DNA from: Neoceratodus forsteri
Lineage: Eukaryota; Chordata; Ceratodontiformes; Ceratodontidae
NCBI GenBank assembly: GCA_016271365.2
Contig: CM057451.1
Coordinates: forward strand, 372,517,501 to 372,581,500
Reading direction: 5' to 3'
Length of the DNA: 64,000 nt
Of the stretch, positions 32,751 through 44,583 are shown in pieces. A model generated the notes under the pieces. It was not told the origin of the DNA and made no database searches. It was given only the letters and a program-made list of their open reading frames with translations. Position 1 is the stretch's first letter, and every line of letters starts with the position of its first letter. The position numbers and the translations under genes were made by a program.

Positions 32751-33650
32751 AAGGACCTTAGGTGAAACTGGATGTCCCTAATTTGGAACCTAGCCCCAGG
32801 CACTACAGCTGTGGCAGTGGCCATGTGGCCCAAGAGCTGCAGGAGATACCTTGCTGGCCTGGGTCTGTTGAGGTCAAAGAAGCCTACTAGAGCTAGTGTG
32901 CTGTCCACCCTGTCCCGTGAGAAGAAAGTTTTCCCTTGCAGGGTGCTCAATTCTGCTCCTATAAACTCTAGGACCTGGACAGATTGCACTTGTTTTTTTC
33001 TGGGCATTTATGAGAAATCCCAGAGACCCCAGCAACCAACCACTCGTCCAGGTAAGGGAACACTGTGACCCCAGCCAGGCACTTGGTAAATACTGTGGGA
33101 GCAGAAGTGAGGCTGAAGGGGATTTCTCAAAACTGATAATGTCCTGAGGACAGCCTGAGCCCTCAGGTACTTCCTGTGGCTGGGTCTGATTGGTATGTGG
33201 AAACAGGCATCTGTGAGGTCCAAAGAGGCCAGCCAAGTTCCTTGCTGCAGGGTGGGAATGATCATAGCCAGAGTGACCATCTTGAATTCTGGTTTTGTCA
33301 GATGCTTGTTCAAAAGTCTGAGATCTAGAATAGGTCACCATTCCCTATTTTTCTTCTGGGTAAGGAAGTATCTGCAGTAGAAACTCTTTCCCCTCTGTGA
33401 TACAGGTACAGGTTCTACTGCATTCATCTGCAGTAGCTTGGTGACTTCTAACTCCAGCAAGGTCTTTTCTGCTGAGGTTGCCAGACTGAAGTGCCTGCTC
33501 TCCAGTCTGGGAAACGTTTTGAAACTTAGGGACAGGCCTTGGCTCACTACCTCCAAGATCCACTTGTCTGTGGTGATGGCTTGCCATGCCTGGAGGAAGT
33601 GAGCCGACCTGTCTCCTCCTGGGGGTAGGGGGGCAACCTTTGATAACACA
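32751..33650 (-). pseudogene. DIRS D reverse transcriptase
   Basis: Motif A SLDLTDACFHIPI (near 33215), LVPKK-like block (33350), and motif C reading FPYLDEWLV (near 33050), so the second catalytic Asp of YLDD is Glu here. Frame 32570-33007 holds the RT thumb (VLEFIGAELSTLQGK) and the connection domain (LLQLLGHMATATAVVPGARF). Multiple frame changes. Confidence 0.7.
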
Positions 33651-34120
33651 TCAGAGGTTCTGTTTGGGCTGAGACTTGGCCGCTGGTGCTGGTTCAGTCC
33701 GCCTAGTGGACTTCCTGCCCCTACCCCCGAAGTAACCCCTGGGCTGCTGGTAGTGCAAAGCTGCTTGAACCTGAAAAAACGGTCTAGGGTTGGGACCTCT
33801 ACTTCTGCCTCCCCTACCTTGGGTTCTGTACGATGTGGAAGGCTTCTCCTGAGCGGAGTTGCTTCTGTAGGTGGACTTACACTCCTCCACCTTCTTCATA
33901 CAGGCCTTAGTTTTATCCTCAAAAAGAGTTGTCCTCATAGGGGAAATCCACAGCCTTAGCCTGAGTATCCTGGGATAGGTTGGTAGCCCTCAGTCAAACA
34001 AATCTCCTCATGGAGATGGCAAGGGCCATAAACCTGGAAGCTGTATCACTGGCATCTACTGCCATGTGGAATTGATACTTTAATGGCGTCCAGAACCATC
34101 CTAGCCATTTCAGCCAAGTC
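33651..34120 (-). pseudogene. DIRS D gag, C-terminal fragment
   Basis: LFEDKTKACMKKVEECKSTY and the Gly/Arg-rich tail (GRGGRSRGPNPRPFFQVQ) match gag of copies A-C. Upstream, DASDTASRFMALA-type residues (near 34050) are followed by an abrupt end near 34130. Confidence 0.7.
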
Positions 34121-34136
34121 AATTCTTAACTAGGCA

Positions 34137-34314
34137 GGCAGAGAAATGAATCTGAGCGGTTTAGAATGCAGCAGCTGCCAGAGGCAGCAGTTTAATTTTG
34201 CTGCATGAGTCAACAATGCATTCCACCATTTACATACATTTTAGTCTCTCCGGGGCAGTTCAGTACAGGAGGTGGACTGCATTGTTAAGCATACCGAGGG
34301 ATTCCTAAGGCCTG
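34137..34314 (-). repeat. Right ITR, assigned to DIRS E
   Basis: Pairs in reverse complement with 10845-10995, and its outer end AAGCATACCGAGGGATTCCT pairs with the ICR right half at 11256-11285. CR1 sequence follows at once (34315). Confidence 0.7.
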
Positions 34315-34445
34315 AGGCATACTGTCCCTTCCAGTTCCTCTACAATGTCACTTATGAAAACACTGAAGAGGATCAGTCCCAATACTGAGCCTTGCGACAC
34401 CCCAATGGTCACTCTCCCAGCATTATAGTCAGTGCCCACTTAGCA
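34315..34445 (-). mobile_element. CR1 reverse transcriptase fragment
   Basis: GGCATACTGTCCCTTCCAG, TACAATGTCACTTATGAA and CAATACTGAGCCTTGCGAC correspond to the motif B-C interval found at 38030-38110. Only about 130 bp remain; the rest may have been separated by the DIRS insertions. Confidence 0.7.
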
Positions 34446-35127
34446 TCTCTTTCCCTCAGACTTGTAAAGGAATATGATGTAGGTATTTCTACAAGCATAA
34501 AGGCATAACAAAAAACCTCAAGGAAACCAAATGCACACCACCACGAAGACTGGTTTTCAAAGCAATACACTGAAGGTGACAGAAAACTATCTGCACACTT
34601 GAAGAATTTCTCATTTCTTGCTTTTAATTATATGAGTGTGCTACCTATTATACCTCTTCAGTGTTTACACTGCCTGTTTCTAAGGTTCTGTGGAGTCTAT
34701 GATATTAACTTACAGTGTGGAACAGTGGGAATCCAAAAATCAGTTTTTCCAGGAAGCACTAGAACAGAAAGTTATAACCAATACAGGTGTTTACACACAT
34801 TGATACAGTGTGAATCTAAAGGTGTGTTTACACACATGCTGGGATTTGGCATCGTTACAACTTCAGTGTGAAATGCATTGCTATAGACATTTCAGGTTTC
34901 TCCACATCAACTCACTGGGGCTTTGGGGCAAACATGCAGAAACTGTGGCATGTTTCAGGCAGCTTGGCTCCCCCTCCTCCCTATTTTATTTATGTGCCTC
35001 AGCTGGTTTCCAGTACTACAAGGGGATCGCTGCAGGTGGTGGGGAGCGTCCACACAGGGACTGAACATTCCTGCAGTGCTTTAGTTCCTTACTACTGCGA
35101 CATCTCACAGTAGCTGAAACAGATCAG
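34446..35127. other. Unassigned sequence
   Basis: No frame or family recognised. GTGTTTACACACATTGATAC and GTGTTTACACACATGCTGGG (34788 and 34823) form a short direct repeat, perhaps part of an old DNA element. Confidence 0.35.
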
Positions 35128-35337
35128 CTATTGGAACACCCTGCCAGAGGAAGTGGTGAGGGCTGAAACAATCACGGGATTTAAGAATGCATGGGATAGA
35201 CATAAAGGAATTCTGGAGGTCAGGGGTAAGGTGCAACAGACTTCTAGGAAAACAAACTGAACTTACAAGCTCAAATGGGCAGACTGGGTGGGCCATAGGC
35301 CCTTATCTGCCGACACTGTCTATGTATCTATGTATCT
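35128..35337 (+). mobile_element. CR1 3' end, plus strand, young
   Basis: 203 bp (35132-35334) differ at one visible position from the 3' end of the CR1 at 53391-53593. It encodes the last residues of ORF2 (WNTLPEEVV-type) plus the 3' tail (TATGTATC repeats). AGATCAG flanks it on both sides (35121-35127 and 35338-35344), a possible 7-bp target duplication. Confidence 0.8.
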
Positions 35338-35344
35338 AGATCAG

Positions 35345-36887
<1,543 letters not shown>

Positions 36888-37120
36888 GTCATAGAAACAA
36901 AGAAACACAGAAGTTGTTGGCAGACAAAGACCCTGTGGGCCCCATCTAGTCTGCCCATTTTCACTACCTACTGTGCCACCGCAGACCCTTCACGATCTCC
37001 AGTTGTCCCCAACCCTTGTGTTACTTCAAAGGTACCCTTGTATCTGTCCCATGCGTGCTTGAATCCTGCAACTGTTTTGGCGCCTACCACCTCTGCTGGG
37101 AGCTGTTCCAGGCTTCCACC
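36888..37120 (-). mobile_element. CR1-alpha, piece 1 (3' end)
   Basis: The CR1 3' terminus: ATAGAAACAAAGAAACACAG, CTAGTCTGCCCATTTTCACT, CCCATGCGTGCTTGAATCC. It ends abruptly in GGCTTCCACC, where the next CR1 begins; its continuation CTCTGTGAAGTAGTATTTC is at 41821. Confidence 0.8.
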
Positions 37121-37399
37121 ATAGAAACATAGACTTTGACGGCAGATAAGGACCGCTAGGCCCATCTAGTCTGCCCATTTCCCTACCTACAGGATAGGCC
37201 GCAGATCCTAGTTAACCAACAGCCTATATCTTCCTGCCCCCCACAAGAATTGCCTTATGTCTGTCCCATGCATTCTTGAATTCTCCCACAGTTTTAGACC
37301 CCACAACTTCCTCAGGAAGGCTGTTCCATGCATCCACTACCCTCTCTGTGAAATAATACTTCCTCACATTGCCCTGAACCGCCCTCCTTCTATCTTTAA

Positions 37400-39985
37400 A
37401 TTGTGTCCCCTTGTTCTTGCAAGTCTCTTTTCTGAAAGATGCTACCCTCTTGGACTTTGTTGATTCCCTTGAGGTACTTGAAAGTTTCTATCATGTCCCC
37501 CCTCTCCTTCTTTCCTCAAGGGTATACATATTAAGCTCCTTTAGTCTCTCCTCATCAGGCTTCTCTTGCAGACCCTGCACCATTTTACTTGCCCTCCTCT
37601 GGACTGCCTCTATCCTGTCTATGTCCTTTGGAGATGGGGTCTCCAGAACTGGACACAGTATTCCAGATGGGGTCTCACCAACTGTCTGTACAGAGGGATC
37701 AAACTTCCTGTTTTCTGCTGCTGATGCCTCTCCTATACATCCCAGTATACCCCGGCCCTCCCTACTGCCTTCTCACATTGCTTGCTAACCTTAAGGTCAT
37801 CTGATATGATTACCCCAGGTCCCTTGCCTGTTTTGTTGTTGTTACTACCTCCCACCCATTGCATATTCTTCCCTGGGTTCTTGTTTCCCAGGTGCATTAT
37901 TTGCACTTTTTGCATTGAATCCTAGCTGCCATCGTCTGACCATTCCTCCAACCTTGCCAAGTCCTTTTCATCCTTTCCACGCTCCTTGTGTATCAACCCT
38001 GTTGCAGATCTTTGTGTCATCTGCAAAAAGGCGTACTTTTCCTTCCAGTCCCTCTACAATGTCACTGATGAAGACATTAAAAAGGACTGGACCCAATACT
38101 GAACCCTGCGGTACCTCACTAGTAACCGCCCTTTCTTCAGAGTGGACTCCATTTACAATTACCTTCTGTGTCCTGTTGTCCAGCCAATGTTTTACCCAGG
38201 CTACCACCCTGAGACCCACTCCCAGGCTGGTTAATTTGACTAATAATCTTTTGTGTGGGACTGTGTCAAATGCCTTGCTAAAGTCTAGGTAGGCCATGTC
38301 CACAGCCCCTTCCTGGTCTACTACTCTGGTCACCCAGTCAAAGAAATCTATTAGATTAGTCTGACATGACCTTCCAGCTGTGAACCCATGCTGCCTTGGA
38401 TCCTGTGCCCACTGACCTCTAGGTACTCAACTATTCTTTCCTTCAGAAGTGACTCCATCACTTTCCCTACCACAGAGGTCAGACTGACAGGTCTGTAGTT
38501 TCCTGCCTCTGTCTTGGTCCCACTTTTGTGAAGGGGAATCACATCCGCCTTCCTCCAGTCCTCGGTACCACACCATCCTCCCATGATTTATTAAAAGAGT
38601 AGCCAGTGGTTTCACTAGTTCCTTCCTTAATTCTTTTTAGAATTCTGGGGTGAATTCCATCAGGAACCATTGCTTTGTCCACCTTCAGTTTTAGGGTTCT
38701 TGCAGAACCCTTTCTTCTGTGAAAGGGCTGGGATCGACCCCCTATCAAGAGTGCTTCTGTTAATTGGATTAGGCATGTCCCCTCCTCTTTGAATACTGAG
38801 CAGAAATATTCGTTCAGTATTCCTGCTTTCACTGTCCCCTCTGCCCACCACTGTTCATTCTATTCAGCCTCACTATCCTCCCTTTGTCTTTCTCGCTGCT
38901 GATGTACCTATAAAGGTTTTATCCCCCTTCTTAACTGAGTTGGCTATCTTTTCCTCAGTTTGGGCCTTTGCTATTCTGACTTCCCTCCCTGCTTCTTTCT
39001 GCCTTAACTGGTACAGCTCTCTGTCCTGCTCCTTCTGTGTTTCCTTATACTTCCGGAATGCTATCTTTTTCTTCCTGACTTTCACAGCCACCTCTGTTGA
39101 GAACCATAGTGGCTTTTTCTTTCGTTTTGATTTGTTTATTTGCTTCACACAAAGGCTTGTTGCCTCTGTGATGGCAGTTTTGATAATTCCCCATTGTTGC
39201 TCCACACCTCCTTCTAGCCTGCTTGCTAGTGCTTTTCTGAGGCACTCTCCCATCTTGCCAAAGTCAGCCCTCCTAAAGTCCAGTACCCTCACTTTTGTAT
39301 GGCTTGACTCTGTGCTGAGTTTAATGTGAACCACACTGTTTGATGGTCACTTGTCCCCAGATGGCAACCCACTTCTAGAGCTGAGATCCTCTCACTGCCC
39401 CCGTTTGAGAGTACGAGGTCTAAGATTGCTCCCTCACAAGTGGGTTCCGAAACTAGCTGTCTAATGCCTGCCACCTGTAGGGCATCAAGAATGGCCCTGC
39501 TCTTAGATCTGGCTGCAGCAAATGTGCTTCAGTTAACATCTGGCATATTCAGGTCTCCCATCAACAGTATCTCCCCTTTCTCTGCCATTCTAAGAATGCC
39601 TTCCATCATATCCTTGTCCATTCCTTCCCCCTGACATGGGGGTCTGTAAACAACCCCTGTGCGGACTGTGGTGCCCTTTCCAGTCTCCAAGGTGACCCAC
39701 AGTGCCTCCTCTCCTTCCTGTTTACTCTTTTGTTCAGTTGCTTTTATCCCTTCCTTTACATAGAGAGCTACTCCTCCCCCTCTTCTCCCCTGCCTGTTTC
39801 TCCTGTAGGTTATGTACCCTGGTATGTTAACATCCAGTCATGGTTCTCTGTGTACCATGTTTCTGTGACTGCTACGATATCCAGGCATCCCTCTTCCATT
39901 AAGGCCACCAGCTCAGGGAGCTTGTTGCCCAGACTACGGGCATTGGTACTCATTACCCTCCATTTCCTGATCGCCTAACCCCCCT
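37400..39985 (-). pseudogene. CR1 ORF2 (APE endonuclease-reverse transcriptase), frameshifted
   Basis: Endonuclease: LGNKLPELVALMEEG-type start near 39960, MPDVNW-type block near 39540, LGTSDHQTVWF near 39350 (catalytic His). Linker 38873-39334 with LWFSTEVAVKVRKKK. RT: VIPLHKSGTKTEAGNYRPVSL (38520), AYLDFSKAFDTVPHKRL (38270), [20 protein letters not shown] (38090), LFADDTKICN (38020), HLGNKNPGKNMQW (37880), the C-terminal EGRKEGDMIETFKYL-type block near 37500. Stops or shifts between most blocks, so inactive, but every motif is conserved. Confidence 0.85.
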
Positions 39986-40144
39986 TTGCCCCATCCCTTT
40001 CCTTCTTGCCTTTGTCACTTTCTCCATTTACCCCTGCCCTTCTCCCTATCGACACCTCCATGTTGGTGTCTGCCATACTTACTACCGTGATTGTTTGGGG
40101 GGGGGGCTAGGATTTCTCTGCTCCTTTCCAGTGCCTCCCCTTGG

Positions 40145-41101
40145 CTAGTTTAAAAGCTTGCCAATGAAGCATTTAAACCTATCACCTAGGATCCTGGTTC
40201 TCCTCCTGGACAGATGCAGCCCATCATGCCAGTATAGGCTTGCATCACTCCAGGTGGACCCCCAGTCCCCATTGAAGCCAAATCCCTGAGCTCCACACCA
40301 GTTTTTCAACCACTGATTGAATCCCATGGTATGGAACACCCTAGCCTCTCCTATGCCATAGATGGGTAGCACCTCCGAGAAGGTTACCATAAGTGCTACT
40401 TGACTAAGGCCCCTCTCCAATGCCACAAACTCTTCCTGCACTTCTCTAATCCCTTTCTTAGCCAGGTCATTTGTCCCTAGGTGGACAATGACATCCAGCT
40501 CCCTCCCCTGTGCAGCTGCTCCGGCAATCCTGAGGATTCGCTCCCTGTCCCTCCAAGCCATGGCACCAGGCAGGCACCTTACCTCCCTCTCCCCTTCCTT
40601 GCCCAGTTCTACCTTCCTAACAATGGAGTCCCCCACCAGGAGTTGTTTCCTTCCCCTGCAGGGTCCCCTGTCACTCTCCTGTGGGTCTCCTTTGTGGAGG
40701 TTCCCAGCATCCTCCTTGATCTCCACTGTAGGTGCCTCCATAGAGGAACCACACTTTGCCAGAATGGCATAGGAATTGTGGAGAGGTACAACTGGAGGGA
40801 TGTGCCTCTGTTCCACCACCCTCACCCTCCCTGAGCCCACTGTGGTCCAACCGCTCCACTTTCTTGGCAACCTCTGAGGCAACGGCAGTGGCACTGGTGG
40901 TCCCTGGATGGAAGAGGAGGTCCCACAAATCCTGGCCAATTCAGCCTGGAGATGAGCAACCTCTTCCCTCAGCCCAGAGAGGTGCCTGCAGATGGGACAA
41001 CACGCATCCTCCAGAACATCTCCCGGAAGACTGCTGCTCCACAGCCACTGCACTGCACCACTCCAATCATGTCTTATTTCTGGCCCCTTAACTGTTTGCA
41101 A
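40145..41101 (-). CDS. CR1 ORF1 protein with SGNH/GDSL-type esterase domain (318 aa, open)
   Basis: An N-terminal Cys motif (CCPICRHLSGLREEVAHLQ, residues about 33-52) runs into a short coiled coil, then a Pro-rich linker. From residue about 150, LLVGDSIVRKV (GDS nucleophile block), CLPGAMAW, VIVHLGTNDLAK (the Asn of block III) and DGLHLSRR near the end (Asp-x-x-His pair) give the full catalytic set of the SGNH hydrolase fold. CR1-type ORF1 proteins with an esterase domain are a known class; they bind the RNA and perhaps membranes or lipids. The frame has no stop from the first Met, which is remarkable next to the decayed ORF2. The stop is followed by about 160 bp before ORF2. Confidence 0.85.
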   Translation of the reverse strand: MQTVKGPEIRHDWSGAVQWLWSSSLPGDVLEDACCPICRHLSGLREEVAHLQAELARICGTSSSIQGPPVPLPLPQRLPRKWSGWTTVGSGRVRVVEQRHIPPVVPLHNSYAILAKCGSSMEAPTVEIKEDAGNLHKGDPQESDRGPCRGRKQLLVGDSIVRKVELGKEGEREVRCLPGAMAWRDRERILRIAGAAAQGRELDVIVHLGTNDLAKKGIREVQEEFVALERGLSQVALMVTFSEVLPIYGIGEARVFHTMGFNQWLKNWCGAQGFGFNGDWGSTWSDASLYWHDGLHLSRRRTRILGDRFKCFIGKLLN

Positions 41102-41816
41102 TCCTTACTCTTTCCTCTGTTTTTTTTCTCTCTCTCCTTACTTTCTGCCTGTGTGCCCTTTAAGCTCCTGATTGTCCTGTTCTGAGACAAGAATATCCTA
41201 TATTTCTCAGTAGACCACTTACTTGTTCAGAGGCAGACCTCCAGCAGCTAGAGGGGGCCAGAGAGCTACTCTTGCCCTTCTAGGATGGTGGGTCCTTGGT
41301 GGTTCTGTGATCACTCACTTCCTGCCCCTAAACAGGAAGTTCCTGTTGTCAGTCAAATCCTGTGCCTATAAAAATACAACTAGCTTTGGGTGGCGGAGGG
41401 CGGGGGGAAGGAGGGCAATATAGTCCCAGTAGAGAAGTTCAGTCACACAGCAGTCCTTTCTCCTGGTGTCTTCTGCCAAGCTATTACCATAATCTTTCTA
41501 AGGCAGTCTTTAAATGTAGCTTCCTTCTAGCTAAGCCACTCCCCCTACTTACCAGATCTTTCTACAAGTAATTTAAACCTCACAGCAGTTGAGTCCTTTC
41601 AGTCACCTGAGATTTACACCTAGATGACTTTTCAGTTACCCATTCAGTTCAGTTAACCCAAACATACACTTTTTTTTTTTGTTTTGTATGTTAGTTTTTT
41701 TTACCCTAAATTAAAGGTCCAAATACAAAAGTTCTTCTACTTTAGTCCCAGCAGAGAAGTTCAGTCACACAGCAGTCCTTTCTCCTGGTGTCTTCTGCCA
41801 AGCTATTAGCAGAATC
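41102..41816 (-). promoter_or_regulatory. CR1 5' UTR with duplicated 79-bp unit
   Basis: 41421-41499 and 41743-41821 (TAGTCCCAGYAGAGAAGTTC ... AATCTTTCT) are about 95% identical by eye, 322 bp apart. Tandem units in the 5' UTR carry the promoter in several LINE families, so a promoter role is plausible. The stretch also has a T run (41669-41680). Confidence 0.6.
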
Positions 41817-42223
41817 TTTCTCTGTGAAGTAGTATTTCTTCACAGCCCATCTGAGCCCCCCTCCAGCTTCATAGCATGACCCCTCGTCCTCATGTCTGTC
41901 TTTCTGCGGCAAATGCTACCTTCCTGTACCTTATTAATACCCTTTATGTACTTGAATATTTCTATCATATCCCCCCTTTCCCTCAGCAAGCACATACTCA
42001 GTTCTCGTAGTCTCCCCTCATAGGGCATTTGCTGCAGCCCCTGCACTATTTTGGTTGCCCGCCTCTGTATCACCTCCACCCTATCTTTGTCCTTCCGGAG
42101 GTGGGGCCTCCAGAACTGTACACAGTACTCGAGGTGTGGTCTCACTAGTGACCTGTACAGTGGTAAGATTACCTCCTTCCTCCTACTGGTGATACCCCTC
42201 CCTATGCACCCCAGCATTCTACC
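41817..42223 (-). mobile_element. CR1-alpha, piece 2 (RT thumb to C-terminus)
   Basis: Open frame 41840-42217 reads [58 protein letters not shown]. It ends at CATTCTACC; the next CR1 bases (GGTATTAGCCTTTC) are at 59266. Confidence 0.85.
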
Positions 42224-42240
42224 GTATATTTATTTATTGG

Positions 42241-43212
42241 AATCTCGGATAACATCTTTGAGCTAAAAGCTCGTTTACAAAGGTTCCATGTTGTAAGACA
42301 ATAGACAAGGTACATAAACATTACAAAACAGGGGTATATACAGCAGGCAACTACATTATGGTACATACAGATACAGATTCAAGAAAGTGCAGTTAAAATA
42401 CAGCAGGTAGGAGAGGTCAACTTTATTGCAAAAGTATTAAGAGCATACCTAAGGTGAACAAGCAATATATAGTGGTAACTGAGCTTTAGAGCATGCAGGT
42501 AGAGTTACAGGCGGTCAGAAGTGGCGGTGACAAAGGAGGGGAGGACAGAATAGATGAGAGCAGGGGAGGGTGGGGCAGAGACCAAGGGGTGACAGAATAA
42601 GTGGGTTGAGTATTCAGAGGGTGGGACTGGACAGAATCTGCCCAAGGTTACCATATGTAGGTGATAGGGCAGGGCTGGGTGATGTTGGGGAGAGGATAAG
42701 GAAAGGGTTTTAAAGTGTTGGGTTAAGGTGAGAGGAAACTGGGGGAGGGTCAAAATTAGGGGGATTAGTATTTGTGAAGAGAAAGCAGGAAGGTGGGGGA
42801 TAAAGAGGGGACATGGGGAAGTGCTCAGTGGGGTCACACCAGACTGGGGGGGGACAGATAAGCTACCAATAATGGTAGGATTATGCACAGGTGACGCAGT
42901 TGCAATTACTAAGAGTGGCCAGGTACTACAGCAGCTTGGCCTTAAATGGGCATAGTTTCGTTTCCTCAATCAGCTCAGAGTTAAGTGAATTTAGCCAGCA
43001 GGGAGCCCTGTATTCAAAGGACCGCTGCCCTAGTGAGGTCCGGCGGAATGGGATAATGAAGGCAGCTCTACTCGACCCCCTAGTTAGTCTGGAGGAAGTG
43101 GAGTTTCTTAGCAGTTGCCTCACTCCAGGAGGAGCAAGACCTAGGGTGGATTTTTCGCTAATAGACAGACTTGGTACTGAATTCTGCTATTCAGGTTTAA
43201 CCAGCCAGTACT
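42241..43212 (-). other. 3' UTR and ORF2 C-terminus of the minus-strand L2-like LINE
   Basis: 42890-43200 still encodes the C-terminal part (KYRAPCWLNSLNSELIEETK-type residues). Below 42880 the strand is purine-rich and has no frame I can support. Confidence 0.5.
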
Positions 43213-44583
43213 TTAGTATAGTTCACAAGTGTGAGTTAAACGGTCCATACCTAGGACTAGTCTGCAGGCTTTGTTTAGGACAATCTTGATTCGCCCAAGT
43301 GCTGTATCTGTACCGGCTCCGTTGACTACTAGTCCATAATCTATGATAGAGAGCACAGAGCTGTTAACTGCAAGCTTGATGGCACTTTCGATGAGGCACT
43401 GCCTATGCCAGTAGAGCGGACCTAATCTGGCACTAGCTGCCTTGGCTACATGGTCTATGTACTGGCTGTAGGACAGAGAGCTGTCAAGGTAGACATCAAG
43501 GTACTTAAAGGAGGTGACCATTTCGAATGCATCAATCTTGTTATTGTAGATACTAAGGTGATGGGACTTACGACTGTTTTGATGGCAGGCAAACAACACT
43601 GTTTTAGTCTTAGTGTAGTTGAGCAAGAGCTTAGACTGAAGGAACCATTTTTCCACAGCAGTAAAGTCATCTTGCATGCCTTTTTCCAGCTCTTCCAGAG
43701 TAGAGTGACGTGTAGAGAACAGCATCATCTGCATATAGAAGGATCTTATTCTGGCAGACTTTGAGGAGTTCATTTAGAAACAGGCTGAACAGCAGGGGGC
43801 CCAAAATGGAATTTTGGGACACTCCTTTGTTAACATGCCGATGGTCAGACAGATCGTCAAGAGTCTTGACCTGCTGGGTCCTGTTAAAGAGGTAACTCTG
43901 GAACCAGCCTAGAAAGACAGAGGATATACCAATGTTAGAGAGTTTTGAGACAAGCAAGTCGTGGTTGACTGTGTCAAAGGCCTTGGTGAGGTCAATGAAA
44001 GTGGCCCCCGCCAAGAGACCTCGGTCAAGTGCTTCATGGATATGACCGGTAAACTCAACCAATGCCGCTGAAGTACTATGTGCCTTCTGAAAGCCATGTT
44101 GTTCCTGGCATTGAAGGTTGTACTTATCGAGGTACGTACCTAACTGGTCATATACTATCCTTTCTAGTGCTGGGGGGGGGGCAGAATTCAGATTGGCCTG
44201 TAGTTGGCCAGGCAGGTTATGTCCCCACTTTTAAAGACTGGTGTGACCACCGCAGCTTTCCAGCATTGAGGGAAATGCCAGTGGTTAGTGTGAGATTTAG
44301 GATCCAGGTTAGAGGAGAGAGCAACACATCCAGGGTGAGAGCCACAATCTTTAGGTCAAGTGAGTCCCCACTGGATCTAGTGTTCCCAAGAACTTTTTCC
44401 AAGTATTCTTTTGCCTCAGTTGTAGAGATTACCTTCAGGTAGAAGTGAGGCGCTGTGTGTGTTGGAGGGATGTCGGTACGTCTAATGGCGGAGATACTCT
44501 GGAGGAAAGACCCCACTAAGGTCTGCGAAGGCCTTGTGGAAGCCATCTGCGATAGTTTTGGGATCCTGGGTAATCACACCCTC
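43213..44583 (-). pseudogene. L2-like reverse transcriptase
   Basis: Blocks: PACWKAAVVTPVFKSG-type (44240), HGFQKAHSTSAALVEF-type (44070), motif A FIDLTKAFDTVNHDLL (44000), GVSQNSILGPLLFSLF (43800), motif C LYADDAVLYTS (43730), then the thumb FKYLDVYLDSSLSYSQYI (43490). Three open frames (44217-44546, 43667-44062, 43213-43773) cover it with two shifts. The matching L2 pattern TKAFDTVNH identifies the clade. Confidence 0.8.

Larger units (their letters stand above)
30773..34130 (-). mobile_element. DIRS fragment D (truncated at both ends)
   Basis: Carries gag C-terminus (33651-34120), RT (32751-33650), RNase H (31480-32750, split by a hairpin insertion) and the N-terminal half of YR (30773-31480). 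The YR catalytic half, ICR and left ITR are missing on one side, gag N-terminus on the other. It lies between E gag and a right ITR of E type, so it is either an insertion in the leader of E or a product of recombination between two elements. Confidence 0.7.
5467..34314 (-). mobile_element. DIRS-type retrotransposon E, outer element split by five insertions
   Basis: Pieces read in order: left ITR outer end 5467-5480 and 6563-6602, left ITR inner part 10845-10995, ICR 11200-11296, RT N-terminus and gag C-terminus 11283-12060, gag continuation 28425-30440, right ITR 34137-34314. The left and right ITRs match each other in reverse complement (shared blocks TTGCCCCAGAGAGA / TCTCTCCGGGGCA and GGAATGCA). 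Gag reads on across the copy-C insertion at 12060/28425. YR, RNase H and most of RT are missing between ICR and 11300, so E was an internally deleted copy. Assigning the right ITR to E rather than to fragment D is an inference. Confidence 0.6.
37121..41816 (-). mobile_element. CR1 LINE, near full length (4.7 kb)
   Basis: 3' end ATAGAAACATAGACTTTGAC at 37121, ORF2 (37400-39985), ORF1 (40145-41101) and a 5' UTR with two copies of a 79-bp unit (41421-41499, 41743-41821). It is inserted in CR1-alpha, which rejoins exactly across it. It is the most complete CR1 of the window. Confidence 0.85.

Noticed and set aside
42505..42969. Minus-strand 154-codon Ser/Pro/Leu-rich frame
   Set aside because: Purine/pyrimidine-biased 3' UTR of the L2-like LINE; no motif, and it does not recur in the other L2 copy.
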